Shown: positions 35,308 to 44,198, counted from the stretch's first letter. The stretch: DNA of 64,000 bases from Mesorhizobium sp. LHD-90 (GCF_030929505.1 NZ_JAVFVV010000007.1:1-64000), one strand, 5' to 3'. Notes: generated from the sequence alone by a model not told the origin. Numbers and translations: made by a program.

Positions 35308-37245
35308 TTATGCCGATGCCGGCGGCTTGTTTTCGCCCCCGGAAGGCGAGTCTCCCGGCGGTTCTGGCTCCGGATTGAAGCCGGTTGCGCTGGAATCCGA
35401 GTCCTTCGGCGCCAGCTTGTTGTTTTCGCTCTCTTTTCCGGGCTTCACGCCGTCTTCGTCGGGCAGCGGCGGCTGCGGCGAGCTGATCTTGTCGTCGACG
35501 ATCAGTTCGACGATACCGCGGGCGATCTCGCGCTCGCCCATGATCACTGTATCGGCGCCAAGTCCCTTCAAATGCTCGACTTCCGCATCCGAATGGGCGC
35601 GGGCGATGACTACAATGCCTGCGTTCGCAGCGCGCGCGCGCAAAATGATCTGGCCGGCCTCGAAGGCATTCGGAATGGCCAGCACCAGCCGTTTCGCTCC
35701 CGCCGGATTGGCGGCGGCAAAAACCTCGCCATTGGCGGCGTTACCCTCCACCACTTCGACCCGGTCGGCATGCAGTCTTGCGATGGTCTTGCCGCCGTCC
35801 TCGACAACCAGGAAGGGAAGGTTCGCCTTGCGCAGGGATTCGCCGACGAGGCTGCCGACGCGGCCATAGCCGATCAGGATGGTGTGGCCGTTCAGTTTTG
35901 TGGTCGGCGGCGCGTCTTCTTGACCGTGCGACGAGGCCGGCGCCGGCGTCGCCAGCACGCCGGCCTCGGTTGCAGGGCCGGCGGCCTTGGGGGGCGCCTC
36001 GGCGACATTCCGGGGGAAGCGCTGTTCGAACCACGGTTTCGTGCGCTCCACCACGGCGAAGACCAGCGGATTGAGTACGATCGACAGGATGGCGCCGGCG
36101 AGGATCAGGTCGCGGCCCTGTTCCGGCAGCAGCCCGAGCCCGACGCCCAACTCCGCGAGAATGAAGGAGAATTCGCCGATCTGCGCCAGGCTGGCGGAGA
36201 TGACAAGCGCCGTGCCGACCGGATAGCGGAAGGCGATCACGATCAGGAAGGCGGCCGCCGACTTGCCGATGACGATGATGAACAGCGTCGCCAGGATCGG
36301 CCATGTCTCGTGCAGCAGGCTGGTCGGATCGAACAGCATGCCGACCGAGACGAAGAACAGCACCGAGAACGCGTCCCTGAGCGGCAGCGACTCTTCCGCT
36401 GCCCGGTGCGAAAGCGGCGATTCGCTCATGATCATGCCGGCGAAGAATGCGCCGAGGGCCAGCGACACACCGAACAGCTTTGCCGCGCCGAAGGCGACGC
36501 CGAGCGCGACAGCCAGTACCGCCAGGCGGAACAGTTCGCGCGATCCCGTATGCGCGACATAATGCAGGATCCACGGAATGATCCGCCGCCCGACGACCAG
36601 CATCACGAGGACGAAGGCGACGACCTTCGCCAGTGTCACGCCCAACACGCCCCAGACGCCGAAATCGAACTGGAACAGGGGGGAAGGCAACGCGCGCTCG
36701 ACCTCGCCATTGACCCCGCCGAGCAGACCGGCGATGGCCGGCAGGATGACCAACGCCAGCACCATGGCCAGATCCTCGACGATCAGCCAGCCGACGGCGA
36801 TGCGGCCGCGCTCGGTCTCGATCATGCGCCGGTCCTGCAGCGCCTTGAGCAGCACCACCGTACTGGCGACCGACAGCGCCAGACCGAAGACCAGCCCGGC
36901 ACCGGGTGTCCAGCCGAGCGCCCAGGCCAGCCCTGCGCCGAGCGCCGTCGCGAAGCCGATCTGCACCACCGCGCCCGGCACGGCGATGGCGCGGACCGAC
37001 AGCAGATCCTTCAAGGAAAAATGCAGGCCGACGCCGAACATCAGCAGGATGACACCGATTTCGGCGAGTTCCAGCGCCAGTTCCTGGTCGGCGACGAAGC
37101 CCGGCGTATGCGGCCCGACCAGCACGCCGGCGATCAGGTAGCCAACCAGCGGCGGAATGCGAAAGCGGTTGGCGAGCGCGCCGAGAACGAATGCCAGCCC
37201 CAGACCGGCGACGATGGTTGCAATCAGGGGCGTGTCATGCGGCAT
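35308..37245 (-). CDS. CPA2 monovalent cation:proton antiporter with RCK domain (YbaL/KefB type)
   Basis: A 645-residue inner-membrane antiporter. Residues about 1-390 hold roughly 12 membrane helices (starting VGYLIAGVLVGPHTPG); about 445-560 form a Rossmann TrkA-N regulatory domain (HTILIGYGRVGSLVGE) that binds nucleotide; the C-terminus is a long polar proline-rich tail. Family members exchange K+ or Na+ for H+. It is convergent with coaBC, 18 bp apart. Confidence 0.9.
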   Translation of the reverse strand: MPHDTPLIATIVAGLGLAFVLGALANRFRIPPLVGYLIAGVLVGPHTPGFVADQELALELAEIGVILLMFGVGLHFSLKDLLSVRAIAVPGAVVQIGFATALGAGLAWALGWTPGAGLVFGLALSVASTVVLLKALQDRRMIETERGRIAVGWLIVEDLAMVLALVILPAIAGLLGGVNGEVERALPSPLFQFDFGVWGVLGVTLAKVVAFVLVMLVVGRRIIPWILHYVAHTGSRELFRLAVLAVALGVAFGAAKLFGVSLALGAFFAGMIMSESPLSHRAAEESLPLRDAFSVLFFVSVGMLFDPTSLLHETWPILATLFIIVIGKSAAAFLIVIAFRYPVGTALVISASLAQIGEFSFILAELGVGLGLLPEQGRDLILAGAILSIVLNPLVFAVVERTKPWFEQRFPRNVAEAPPKAAGPATEAGVLATPAPASSHGQEDAPPTTKLNGHTILIGYGRVGSLVGESLRKANLPFLVVEDGGKTIARLHADRVEVVEGNAANGEVFAAANPAGAKRLVLAIPNAFEAGQIILRARAANAGIVVIARAHSDAEVEHLKGLGADTVIMGEREIARGIVELIVDDKISSPQPPLPDEDGVKPGKESENNKLAPKDSDSSATGFNPEPEPPGDSPSGGENKPPASA

Positions 37246-37609
37246 CGATCAGGTGTCGCCTTTCAGGGTCCGGAGCGGACATATGTGCGGAGAGCGCGAA
37301 AGCGCGGTCTTTCCAATATGGTGGATGGTGCGGGGCGCGCGCAACCCTTGGCGGCCAACTTTGTCGGGTTGACGAGCGCCTGCGCGGACACCGTATAGTG
37401 CCCGCATAGTGCCCCGCGAGGAAATGGCTGGAACCTAAACACGATGCGGTGGATGGAGCGCTGGGGCTGCGCCATGCGTCGATGGCTTGGGCTACGACAG
37501 CTAGGCCGGCGCCGGTATCCGGCATTTCGTGTCGCCGAGGTGCTCAGCCGCGCAACATTGCGCGGCTGAACGTATTTTCTACGCTTCGCTTGAGCCGGGT
37601 CGCCGCCTA
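37246..37609. other. Intergenic region without a recognised gene
   Basis: This 364-bp stretch lies between the antiporter start and the small exported protein's stop, both on the minus strand. Reading frames here lack family features. It contains the antiporter promoter region and a GCCGCGCAATG-like hairpin near 37540-37570 that could end the upstream transcript. I see nothing else. Confidence 0.5.
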
Positions 37610-37954
37610 TCAAAGGTCAAAGCGCAGCGTCACGCCGGGACGTCGATAGTAGCGCGGGCCGAACCCGTAGTTCCGGCCGTAGTAACGACCGTAGTTTCTG
37701 CCTCGATAGCAATCGCCGTAGTAATAGCACCGATCGCGTGCGTATCGCCGGTAGGCCCGGCGCTCAGCACGGCGTTCCGCGCGACGCTGCTGTCGCTTCC
37801 AGTGACGATAGGTATGGGCGGCCTGCTGCAGATCCGTGCGCCCCTGCGCTACCTTCGGAACGAAAGCTGGCGCGGCATTGGTCGGCGCCGGCACTACTGC
37901 GGCGAACGAGACAGCCAAGGCTGCGGCCATCAACCCGGATAGGAGCGTTTTCAT
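37610..37954 (-). CDS. Small exported Arg/Tyr-rich protein under EcfG-type promoter
   Basis: A 114-residue protein with a clear signal peptide (residues 1-27, cut after TNAA). The mature part is very basic and tyrosine-rich (RRAERRAERRAYRRYARDR, then repeated YGRNYG-like units). I do not recognise a named family; similar small exported proteins are common in rhizobia. A strong AGGAGG precedes the ATG and an exact GGAAC-N17-CGTT promoter lies 33 bp upstream, so it is probably a general stress gene. Confidence 0.75.
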   Translation of the reverse strand: MKTLLSGLMAAALAVSFAAVVPAPTNAAPAFVPKVAQGRTDLQQAAHTYRHWKRQQRRAERRAERRAYRRYARDRCYYYGDCYRGRNYGRYYGRNYGFGPRYYRRPGVTLRFDL

Positions 37955-37986
37955 TGTTACCTCCTGGTGGTTGAGTTATCGAGGCC

Positions 37987-38012
37987 AACGAAACGGCAGC
38001 GGGTCCAGTTCC
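37987..38012 (-). promoter_or_regulatory. EcfG-type general stress promoter (exported protein gene)
   Basis: Read on the minus strand: GGAAC (38012-38008), 17 bp, CGTT (37990-37987). This matches the alphaproteobacterial EcfG consensus GGAAC-N16/17-CGTT exactly. It lies 33 bp before the ATG at 37954. Confidence 0.8.
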
Positions 38013-38073
38013 GGGCGCCTCTTCACTGTATGTTACGGCTGGTTTCGGTAAGGCGCGCCTCGCCTGATCTGCT

Positions 38074-38520
38074 TCACGCCGCCATCAGCATCTTCTCGAT
38101 CTCCGGCACCGGATGATTGGTCAGCGTTTTGGGATATTCGGCCACCACCATCGCCTCGACCTCCTTGTGGAGGTTCTTGCGCATCTCGCCGAGCACGACG
38201 GGCGGCGCGATCAGGATGATCTGATCGAAATCGCCGCGATGCGCCGCCTTGTAGAGCTTCTCGGCGATCTCGACGGCAAAGCGTTCCTTGGCGACCTTGT
38301 GCCAGTCGGTGTCGGCCACCGCGCTGCGATGTGGCGAGGGCCCGTCGTTGAAGCGCCCCGGCCGGTCGCTGCCTTGCTCACGCGTCGGCGGGTTCTCTTC
38401 GGAGAGTTCGCGCACGACCTCGAAATCCGGATGGAGTCCGTCTCCCTTGTTCTCCAGAAACAGCGCCTTTTCGCCATCGGCGACCACGACCCAGATGCCG
38501 TGTTTCAGTTTCGCGGCCAT
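38074..38520 (-). CDS. Host-attachment-family protein
   Basis: A 148-residue soluble protein of the Host_attach family (named from plant attachment in Agrobacterium; the biochemical role is unknown). Seen: GIWVVVADGEKALFLEN near the start, ERFAVEIAEKLYKAAHRGDFDQIILIAPPVVLGEMRKNL in the middle, and KTLTNHPVPEIEKML at the end. It carries a perfect EcfG-type promoter, suggesting stress rather than adhesion as its context here. Confidence 0.85.
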   Translation of the reverse strand: MAAKLKHGIWVVVADGEKALFLENKGDGLHPDFEVVRELSEENPPTREQGSDRPGRFNDGPSPHRSAVADTDWHKVAKERFAVEIAEKLYKAAHRGDFDQIILIAPPVVLGEMRKNLHKEVEAMVVAEYPKTLTNHPVPEIEKMLMAA

Positions 38521-38578
38521 GCGGAAATCTCCTCGGTTACGGATCGGACACGAGGCATCGGGCGATGCCTCGTTGGCT

Positions 38579-38604
38579 AACGCGACCGGGCCGATGCCGG
38601 TTCC
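38579..38604 (-). promoter_or_regulatory. EcfG-type general stress promoter (host-attachment-family gene)
   Basis: Read on the minus strand: GGAAC (38604-38600), 17 bp, CGTT (38582-38579). An exact consensus match, 58 bp upstream of the ATG at 38520. Confidence 0.8.
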
Positions 38605-38759
38605 TCGCGACAAAAACGTGCCAAAAAAACGCGCCGCGGAAAAATTTTCTTCTCTTCTTCGCGCTTGCGAAAAAGCGATTGCCTGCCGCAAACTGAGGCG
38701 CGAGTGCGTTCCTTCTGAAACGGCGCGCACCCGACTAAATATCTGACTTTCCAGCCAGG

Positions 38760-40220
38760 ATGCTGAACCGCGCCATGCCGCAGCCGCACGCCAAGCTCAA
38801 AGCCTTCCCCGTCTTCTTGCGGGTCGAGGGGCGGACCGTGGCTATCGTCGGCAATGGCGACGAGGCGTTGGCCAAGGCGCGGCTCATCGCCCAGTCGAGC
38901 GCGCGGCTCGTGGTGATCGCCGACGGCGCCGAGCCCGCCCTGCGCGGCTGGCTGCGGGACCATGACGCGACGCTCGTCGAGGCGGCCTACGATCCTTCCC
39001 TGATCGAAGGTGCGGCGCTGGTGTTCGCGGCAAGCGGCAACGAGGCGCTGGATCGCCGCGTGTCGGACGATGCGCGTCGCCTCGGCATCGCCGTGAACGC
39101 TGTCGACCGGCCCGATCTCTGCGATTTCTACACACCGGCGATCGTCAACCGCGCGCCGCTAGCTGTCGCCGTCGGCACCGAGGGCGCCGGTCCGGTGCTG
39201 GCGCAGATGGTGCGGGCCCGCATCGACGCCATGCTGCCGCCGTCGCTCGGCGTGCTGGCGGCGCTGGCGAATTCGTTCCGGGATGCGGCCGAAAATCTCT
39301 TCCCGAAAGGCTTGGCACGTCGGTCTTTCTGGCATTCCTTCTTTTCAGGGGCGCCTGCCCGGGCGCTCGAGGCAGGCGGCGAGCGTGAGGCGCGCGCCGC
39401 CGCCGGCCGACTACTGGCGGAGCAGGGCAGGGGTTTTGGCCATGTCGCGCTGGTTGGCGCCGGTCCTGGCGCGGAGGACCTGCTGACGCTGCGGGCGCAC
39501 CGCCTGCTGATGGAAGCCGACGTCATCGTCCACGACGCGTTGGTCCCGGAAGCTGTCATCGCCATGGGCCGGCGCGACGCCGAGCGGCTGCCGGTCGGCA
39601 AGCGCAAGGGCTGCCACTCCAAGACCCAATCGGAAATCAACGCGCTGCTGGTCCGGCTTGGGCGCGAGGGCAAGCGTGTGGTGCGGCTGAAGTCCGGCGA
39701 TCCGCTGGTGTTCGGCCGCGCCGGCGAGGAGATGCAGGCACTGCGCGATACGGCCATCTCCTTCGAGGTGGTGCCGGGCGTGACCTCGGCCTTCGCTGCC
39801 GCCGCCGATTTCGAACTGCCGCTGACGCTGCGCGGCGTGACCTCCTCGATGGTGTTCACCACAGGCCACGATCTCAAGGGCAATTCGCTGCCCGACTGGG
39901 CGAAGCTGGCGATTTCGGGCGCCACCGTCGCCGTCTATATGGGCCGCTCCGTCGCCGCGGACGTCGCCCAGCGCCTGATGGATGCCGGCCTGTCGCCCGA
40001 CACCGCCGTCGCCGTGGTCGAGAACGCCAGCCTGCCCAATCGCCGCCGGTTCCATGGAACGCTGGCTGACCTGCCGTCGCTGCAAGCGCGAGAGGATCTT
40101 GGCGGACCGGTCATGACCATCATCGGCGATGCGGTGGCGGGCGCCGATTTCTCGCGTTCCGAGCCGCTGGCGGCCTTCCGGCCCGTTCCGATGGATGCCG
40201 CGACCGAGGAGGCGCGCTGA
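38760..40220 (+). CDS. cysG: Siroheme synthase (uroporphyrinogen-III methyltransferase / precorrin-2 dehydrogenase / ferrochelatase)
   Basis: A 486-residue multifunctional protein making siroheme, the cofactor of the sulfite reductase encoded next. N-terminal part (about 10-215): NAD-binding VAIVGNGDEALAKARL dehydrogenase/chelatase. C-terminal part (about 225-465): SUMT methyltransferase, with VGAGPGAEDLLTLRAHRL and VVRLKSGDPLVFGRAGEE. Start 38760; an in-frame ATG at 38775 is possible. It overlaps DUF2849 by one base. Confidence 0.94.
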   Translation: MLNRAMPQPHAKLKAFPVFLRVEGRTVAIVGNGDEALAKARLIAQSSARLVVIADGAEPALRGWLRDHDATLVEAAYDPSLIEGAALVFAASGNEALDRRVSDDARRLGIAVNAVDRPDLCDFYTPAIVNRAPLAVAVGTEGAGPVLAQMVRARIDAMLPPSLGVLAALANSFRDAAENLFPKGLARRSFWHSFFSGAPARALEAGGEREARAAAGRLLAEQGRGFGHVALVGAGPGAEDLLTLRAHRLLMEADVIVHDALVPEAVIAMGRRDAERLPVGKRKGCHSKTQSEINALLVRLGREGKRVVRLKSGDPLVFGRAGEEMQALRDTAISFEVVPGVTSAFAAAADFELPLTLRGVTSSMVFTTGHDLKGNSLPDWAKLAISGATVAVYMGRSVAADVAQRLMDAGLSPDTAVAVVENASLPNRRRFHGTLADLPSLQAREDLGGPVMTIIGDAVAGADFSRSEPLAAFRPVPMDAATEEAR

Positions 40221-40516
40221 TGAAGGTTCTCACCGCAAACCGCTTGACCGACGGCGAGGCCGTCTGGTTCTCGCCGGGGAAATTTTGGGCCGAGACGATC
40301 GCCGAGGCGGACGTCGTCGACGACAAGGCAGGGGAAGCCGAGTTGGAGGCTGCCGGCAAGGCGGCCTTCGCCAACAACGAGGTTGTCGACGTCGAACTGA
40401 TCGACGTCGAACTGGTCGATGGCGACATCCGGCCGATCCGGCTGCGCGAGCGCATCCGCGCCGCCGGCCCGACAAACCGCCTCGATCTCGGAAAACAGGC
40501 CAGAACGGCCGCATAA
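40220..40516 (+). CDS. DUF2849 protein of the sulfite reductase operon
   Basis: A 98-residue acidic protein of the DUF2849 family, found almost always between cysG and cysI in rhizobia. Seen: KVLTANRLTDGEAVWFSPG at the start, and a run of valine/aspartate (VVDVELIDVELVDGDI), then IRLRERIRAAGPTNR. The function is unknown; a helper role for sulfite reductase is inferred from its neighbours. ATG overlaps the cysG stop. Confidence 0.88.
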   Translation: MKVLTANRLTDGEAVWFSPGKFWAETIAEADVVDDKAGEAELEAAGKAAFANNEVVDVELIDVELVDGDIRPIRLRERIRAAGPTNRLDLGKQARTAA

Positions 40517-40548
40517 ACAGGGCGAAGCAGCCCGCGGAAGCCAAGACC

Positions 40549-42219
40549 ATGTACCGCTACGATGAGTTCGACACCGATTTCGTCAACGCCCGCGTCGCCG
40601 AGTTCACCGACCAGGTGGACAGGCGGTTGGCCGGCGAGATAACGGAGGACCAGTTCCGGCCGCTCAGGCTGATGAACGGCGTCTATCTGCAGCTTCATGC
40701 CTACATGCTGCGTATCGCCATTCCTTATGGCACGCTGAACACCGGCCAGTTGCGCATGCTGGCCCATATCGCGCGCAAATACGACAAGGGCTACGGCCAC
40801 TTCACCACGCGCCAGAACATCCAGTTCAACTGGCCGGCACTGTCAGACATCCCGGCGATCCTGGCGGACCTTGCATCGGTCGAGATGCATGCCATCCAGA
40901 CATCGGGCAACTGCATCCGCAACGTCACCGCCGACCATTTCGCCGGTGCCGCCGCCGACGAGGTCGCCGATCCGCGGCCCTATGCCGAGATCCTTCGGCA
41001 GTGGTCGTCGGTGCATCCGGAGTTTTCGTTTCTGCCCAGAAAGTTCAAGATCGCGGTGACCGGCGCCGAGCGCGACCGCGCCGCCATCCAGACGCACGAC
41101 ATCGGCCTGCACCTTAAGAAGAACGCCGAAGGCGAGCTGGGTTTTGCCGTCTATGTCGGCGGCGGCCAGGGCCGCACGCCGATGATCGCCAAGAAGATCC
41201 GGGATTTCCTTCCCGAAAAGCACCTGCTCTCCTATGCGACGGCGATCCTGCGCGTCTACAACCTCTACGGGCGGCGCGACAACAAGTACAAGGCGCGCAT
41301 AAAAATCCTGGTGCACGAGACCGGCACGGAGGAATTCGCCCGCCAGGTCGAGGCCGAATGGGAGGCGCTGAAGGACAATGAGCTGACGCTGCCGGAAGCC
41401 GATATCCAGGCCATCAACGCCTATTTCGCGCCGCCGGAACTGACGGCCCGGCCGGAGGGCGACCAGGCAGTGAAGCTCGCCAGGCTCGATTCGAAAAGTT
41501 TCGCCGACTGGGTCGACCAGAACGTCATCACCCATCGCCACCCGGACTATGCCGCCGTCACCATCTCGCTGAAGGGCATCGGCGAGGCGCCCGGCGACGC
41601 CAGCGACAGCCAGATGGAGGCCGTCGCCGACATCGCCGACCAATACGCCTTCGGCGAAATCCGCGTCAGCCACGAGCAGAACCTGATCCTGCCGCATGTG
41701 GCGCGCGCCGATTTGAAGGCGGTCTATGATGCGCTGGTCGAGATCGAGCTGGCGACGCCGAACTCCGGCCTGATCACCGACATCATCGCCTGCCCCGGCC
41801 TCGACTATTGCGCGCTGGCCAACGCCCGCTCCATCTCCGTGGCGCAGGACATTTCGACGCGCTTCGCCGACCTGACGCGGCAGCGCGACATCGGCGAGCT
41901 CAAGCTGAAGATCTCCGGCTGCATCAATGCCTGCGGCCATCACCATGTCGGCCATATCGGCATTCTGGGCGTCGAGAAGAAGGGCGCGGAACTCTATCAG
42001 GTGACGCTGGGCGGCTCGGCCGATGAGCACACCTCGGTCGGCGAAATCATCGGCCGCGGTTTCGGCCCGGACGAGATCACCGATGCCATCGAGACCGTGG
42101 TCGAGACCTATCTCGCCCAACGGCTGGACAAGTCGGAGAATTTCCTCGCTGCTTACCGGCGTCTCGGCCCGGCTCCGTTCAAGGAGGCGCTTTATGGCGG
42201 CGAAGCCAAGGCAGCCTGA
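40549..42219 (+). CDS. cysI: Nitrite/sulfite reductase hemoprotein
   Basis: A 556-residue assimilatory sulfite reductase with siroheme and a 4Fe-4S cluster. Cluster-ligand motifs CPGLDYC (about residue 416) and SGCINACGHHHVGHIGI (about residue 458) are complete. It begins MYRYDEFDTDFVNARVAEF, fixing the start at 40549. There is no cysJ flavoprotein partner nearby, so electrons probably come from ferredoxin or another donor. It overlaps cysH by 26 bp. Confidence 0.94.
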   Translation: MYRYDEFDTDFVNARVAEFTDQVDRRLAGEITEDQFRPLRLMNGVYLQLHAYMLRIAIPYGTLNTGQLRMLAHIARKYDKGYGHFTTRQNIQFNWPALSDIPAILADLASVEMHAIQTSGNCIRNVTADHFAGAAADEVADPRPYAEILRQWSSVHPEFSFLPRKFKIAVTGAERDRAAIQTHDIGLHLKKNAEGELGFAVYVGGGQGRTPMIAKKIRDFLPEKHLLSYATAILRVYNLYGRRDNKYKARIKILVHETGTEEFARQVEAEWEALKDNELTLPEADIQAINAYFAPPELTARPEGDQAVKLARLDSKSFADWVDQNVITHRHPDYAAVTISLKGIGEAPGDASDSQMEAVADIADQYAFGEIRVSHEQNLILPHVARADLKAVYDALVEIELATPNSGLITDIIACPGLDYCALANARSISVAQDISTRFADLTRQRDIGELKLKISGCINACGHHHVGHIGILGVEKKGAELYQVTLGGSADEHTSVGEIIGRGFGPDEITDAIETVVETYLAQRLDKSENFLAAYRRLGPAPFKEALYGGEAKAA

Positions 42220-42943
42220 CGAAGAGATCGCGGCAGCCGAGGCAGCCGATCTGGACGCCCGCTTCGGCGGGCTGTCGCCGCAGGAGATCATCGCCTGGTC
42301 GGCGCGCGACGGCTTTCCCGGCGCGATTGCTGCCGTTTCCTCCTTCGGCGCCGATTCCGCCGTGCTGCTGCACATGATCGCCGAGGTCGATGCGTCGCTG
42401 CCCGTTGTCTTCCTCGACACCGGAAAACATTTCGGCGAGACGCTCGACTATCGCGATGCGCTGGCCGCCGATCTCGGCCTGACCGACATCCGCATCGTCA
42501 CGCCCGACCAGGCCGCGCTCGACCGGCTCGATCCCGCGGGAAAGCTGCACCAGTCCGACACCGACGGCTGCTGCGAGATCCGCAAGGTCGAGCCGATGGC
42601 GCGCGGCGTCGCGCCGTTCCGCGCCTGGTTCACCGGCCGCAAGCGCTTCCAGGCGGCGACCCGCGCGGCGCTGCCGGTGTTCGAGGCGGTCGGCCCGCGC
42701 GTCCGCATCAACCCGCTGGCGAAATGGGGCACGAGCGACCTCGCCGACTACATGCGCGCGCATTCGCTGCGGGAAAACCCGCTTGTCGCCTACGGCTATC
42801 TCTCCATCGGCTGCTTCCCCTGCACGCAGGCTGTGAAGCCGGGCGAGGATGCGCGCAGCGGCCGCTGGGCCGGCCAGGCCAAGACCGAATGCGGCATCCA
42901 TCTGCAGGGGCTTGGCGAGGCGCTGACCGGCGCGGCACATTGA
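42194..42943 (+). CDS. cysH: Adenylyl-sulfate (APS/PAPS) reductase
   Basis: A 249-residue thioredoxin-dependent reductase producing sulfite. It carries the four cluster cysteines, CC (DGCCEIRKVEP, about residue 126) and CxxC (GCFPCTQ, about 209), that mark bacterial 4Fe-4S APS reductases, and catalytic ECGIH near residue 233. Start 42194 has AAGGAGG 7 bp upstream, lying inside cysI. A family B palindrome follows 16 bp after the stop. Confidence 0.93.
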   Translation: MAAKPRQPDEEIAAAEAADLDARFGGLSPQEIIAWSARDGFPGAIAAVSSFGADSAVLLHMIAEVDASLPVVFLDTGKHFGETLDYRDALAADLGLTDIRIVTPDQAALDRLDPAGKLHQSDTDGCCEIRKVEPMARGVAPFRAWFTGRKRFQAATRAALPVFEAVGPRVRINPLAKWGTSDLADYMRAHSLRENPLVAYGYLSIGCFPCTQAVKPGEDARSGRWAGQAKTECGIHLQGLGEALTGAAH

Positions 42944-42959
42944 GATATTGACCGCCGTT

Positions 42960-43123
42960 CCCCCTCACCCGCCCTCCGCTTCGCTTGGGCGACCTCTCCC
43001 CGTTGGGGAGAGGAGACTTGCAACGCCGCCGCGCACTCATTGAGGATGAAGCGGCGACGCCGACGACCTCCTCTCCCCAACGGGGGGAGGTCGCCCGAGC
43101 GAAGCGGAGGGCGAGTGAGGGGG
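42960..43123. repeat. Palindromic repeat, family B (between cysH and DUF934)
   Basis: A 164-bp element with about 55-bp inverted arms (42960-43014 and 43069-43123) that match with only a few differences; the ends read CCCCCTCACCCGCCCTCCGC. It has a different sequence from family A and would form a very long hairpin in the cys operon mRNA. Confidence 0.88.
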
Positions 43124-43197
43124 TATTTCCTTCCGGCGCGGGGAACGTCCCGGAAACACTGGAAACCAAGCCGAGAATAGGCCATATGCTCGCCCTC

Positions 43198-43749
43198 ATG
43201 ACAGAAGTGAAGAATGAAACCGTTGCGCCGCCGACGCCGCGGCTGTGGACGCCGGAAGGGTTCCGCGAGGACGAGTGGCAGCACGCTGAAAGCGCCGAGG
43301 CGCTGGCCGGCAACGGCCGCTTCATCCTGCCGCTGCGGGTTTTTCTCGATCTCGATCCGGTGGTGCGCAAGTCGGCAAGGGAAAGGCTCGGCGTGCTGCT
43401 GATGCCGGCCGATCCGGTCGAGAAGATAGCCGATCTGTTGGAAGACCTGTCGCTGGTGGCGCTCTCTTTCCCGGCCTTCAACGACGGGCGCAGCTTCTCA
43501 AAGGCGGAACTGCTGCGCAGCCGCTATCGCTTCGATCGCGCCGTACGCGCGACCGGGCAGGTCCTGGTCGACCAGTTGCCGCATATGCTGCGGCTCGGCT
43601 TCGACGAATTCGAGATCGTCAACCCGGTGCTGATCCGCAGGCTGGAAGAAGGCCGTGTCGGTGGTCTTGGTCTCTACTACCAGCCTGCCGCCAAACCGGC
43701 CGCCGCCCCAGCCAAGGGTGCGGGTTACTCCTGGCGCCGGTCCCGGTAG
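43198..43749 (+). CDS. DUF934 protein of the sulfite reductase operon
   Basis: A 183-residue protein of the DUF934 family, a steady companion of cysI/cysH in proteobacteria that has no cysJ. Seen: LWTPEGFREDEWQHAES, FPAFNDGRSFSKAELLRSRY (about residue 97) and DEFEIVNPVLIRRL. It may help deliver electrons or assemble sulfite reductase (inferred). The start ATG 43198 is chosen; 43186 is possible. It is split from cysH by the palindrome. Confidence 0.87.
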   Translation: MTEVKNETVAPPTPRLWTPEGFREDEWQHAESAEALAGNGRFILPLRVFLDLDPVVRKSARERLGVLLMPADPVEKIADLLEDLSLVALSFPAFNDGRSFSKAELLRSRYRFDRAVRATGQVLVDQLPHMLRLGFDEFEIVNPVLIRRLEEGRVGGLGLYYQPAAKPAAAPAKGAGYSWRRSR

Positions 43750-43799
43750 GCGGAACATCGACCGTCAAGGCAGCGGTCGCGAGCCGGCTGGCGCGGACG

Positions 43800-44015
43800 T
43801 CAATGTCGCCGTCTATACGCCCTGCCGGGTTCCGGCCGGTCGTCATCGGTCAGGCTGTCCAGTTGCCGCAACAGTCTAGCAAACCGATCCGGAATCTCAT
43901 GCTGGACCGAATAGAGCGGCAAGGCGTCGACGAACCTCGCCATCTGGCCGCTCCGCATCTGCCGACGGAACTCGGAGTCTTGCTTGGCGGGCTTGTGGTG
44001 TTCGTCGTCGGTCAT
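43800..44015 (-). CDS. NepR-like anti-sigma factor (orphan)
   Basis: A 71-residue charged protein. Its centre, LPLYSVQHEIPDRFARLLRQLD, aligns by eye with the NepR core (LY, about five residues, PVPDRF, LL, LD), the protein that holds the EcfG sigma factor and is released by PhyR. Neither phyR nor ecfG lies in this window. AAAGGG precedes the ATG, and a near-consensus EcfG promoter is 27 bp upstream, as expected for a self-regulated anti-sigma gene. Could also be a NepR paralogue with another partner. Confidence 0.6.
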   Translation of the reverse strand: MTDDEHHKPAKQDSEFRRQMRSGQMARFVDALPLYSVQHEIPDRFARLLRQLDSLTDDDRPEPGRAYRRRH

Positions 44016-44042
44016 ATCCCTTTACCTGTTGTTCGGTAAAAA

Positions 44043-44067
44043 AAACCCCACGCCGTGCGAATGGTTC
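44043..44067 (-). promoter_or_regulatory. EcfG-like promoter of the NepR-like gene
   Basis: Minus strand: GGAAC (44067-44063), 16 bp, GGTT (44046-44043). One mismatch from GGAAC-N16/17-CGTT. Confidence 0.55.
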
Positions 44068-44198
44068 CTGCAGATCGGACCACGTCCGGTTGTATGGTAA
44101 AGGTTAAGTAAAATTCGAACGAATGGCATCGACGGGCGTTCGGGTCCGAAAAGTATCGGCCGCATTGCCGCCCCACGACAGGCGTTTCGGTCATGGCC

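Noticed and set aside
35572-37398. A 608-residue plus-strand frame
   Set aside because: It lies antisense to the CPA2 antiporter, whose helices and RCK domain are convincing; the plus frame is mostly Arg, Gln, Asp and Gly with no family features.
37449-37649. Short plus-strand frames between the antiporter and the exported protein
   Set aside because: No ribosome site and no coherent protein features; likely random open frames.
38658-38671. TTCGC-N4-GCGAA as an operator for cysG
   Set aside because: The arms are only 5 bp and GC-rich palindromes of that length are expected by chance; no regulator motif could be named.
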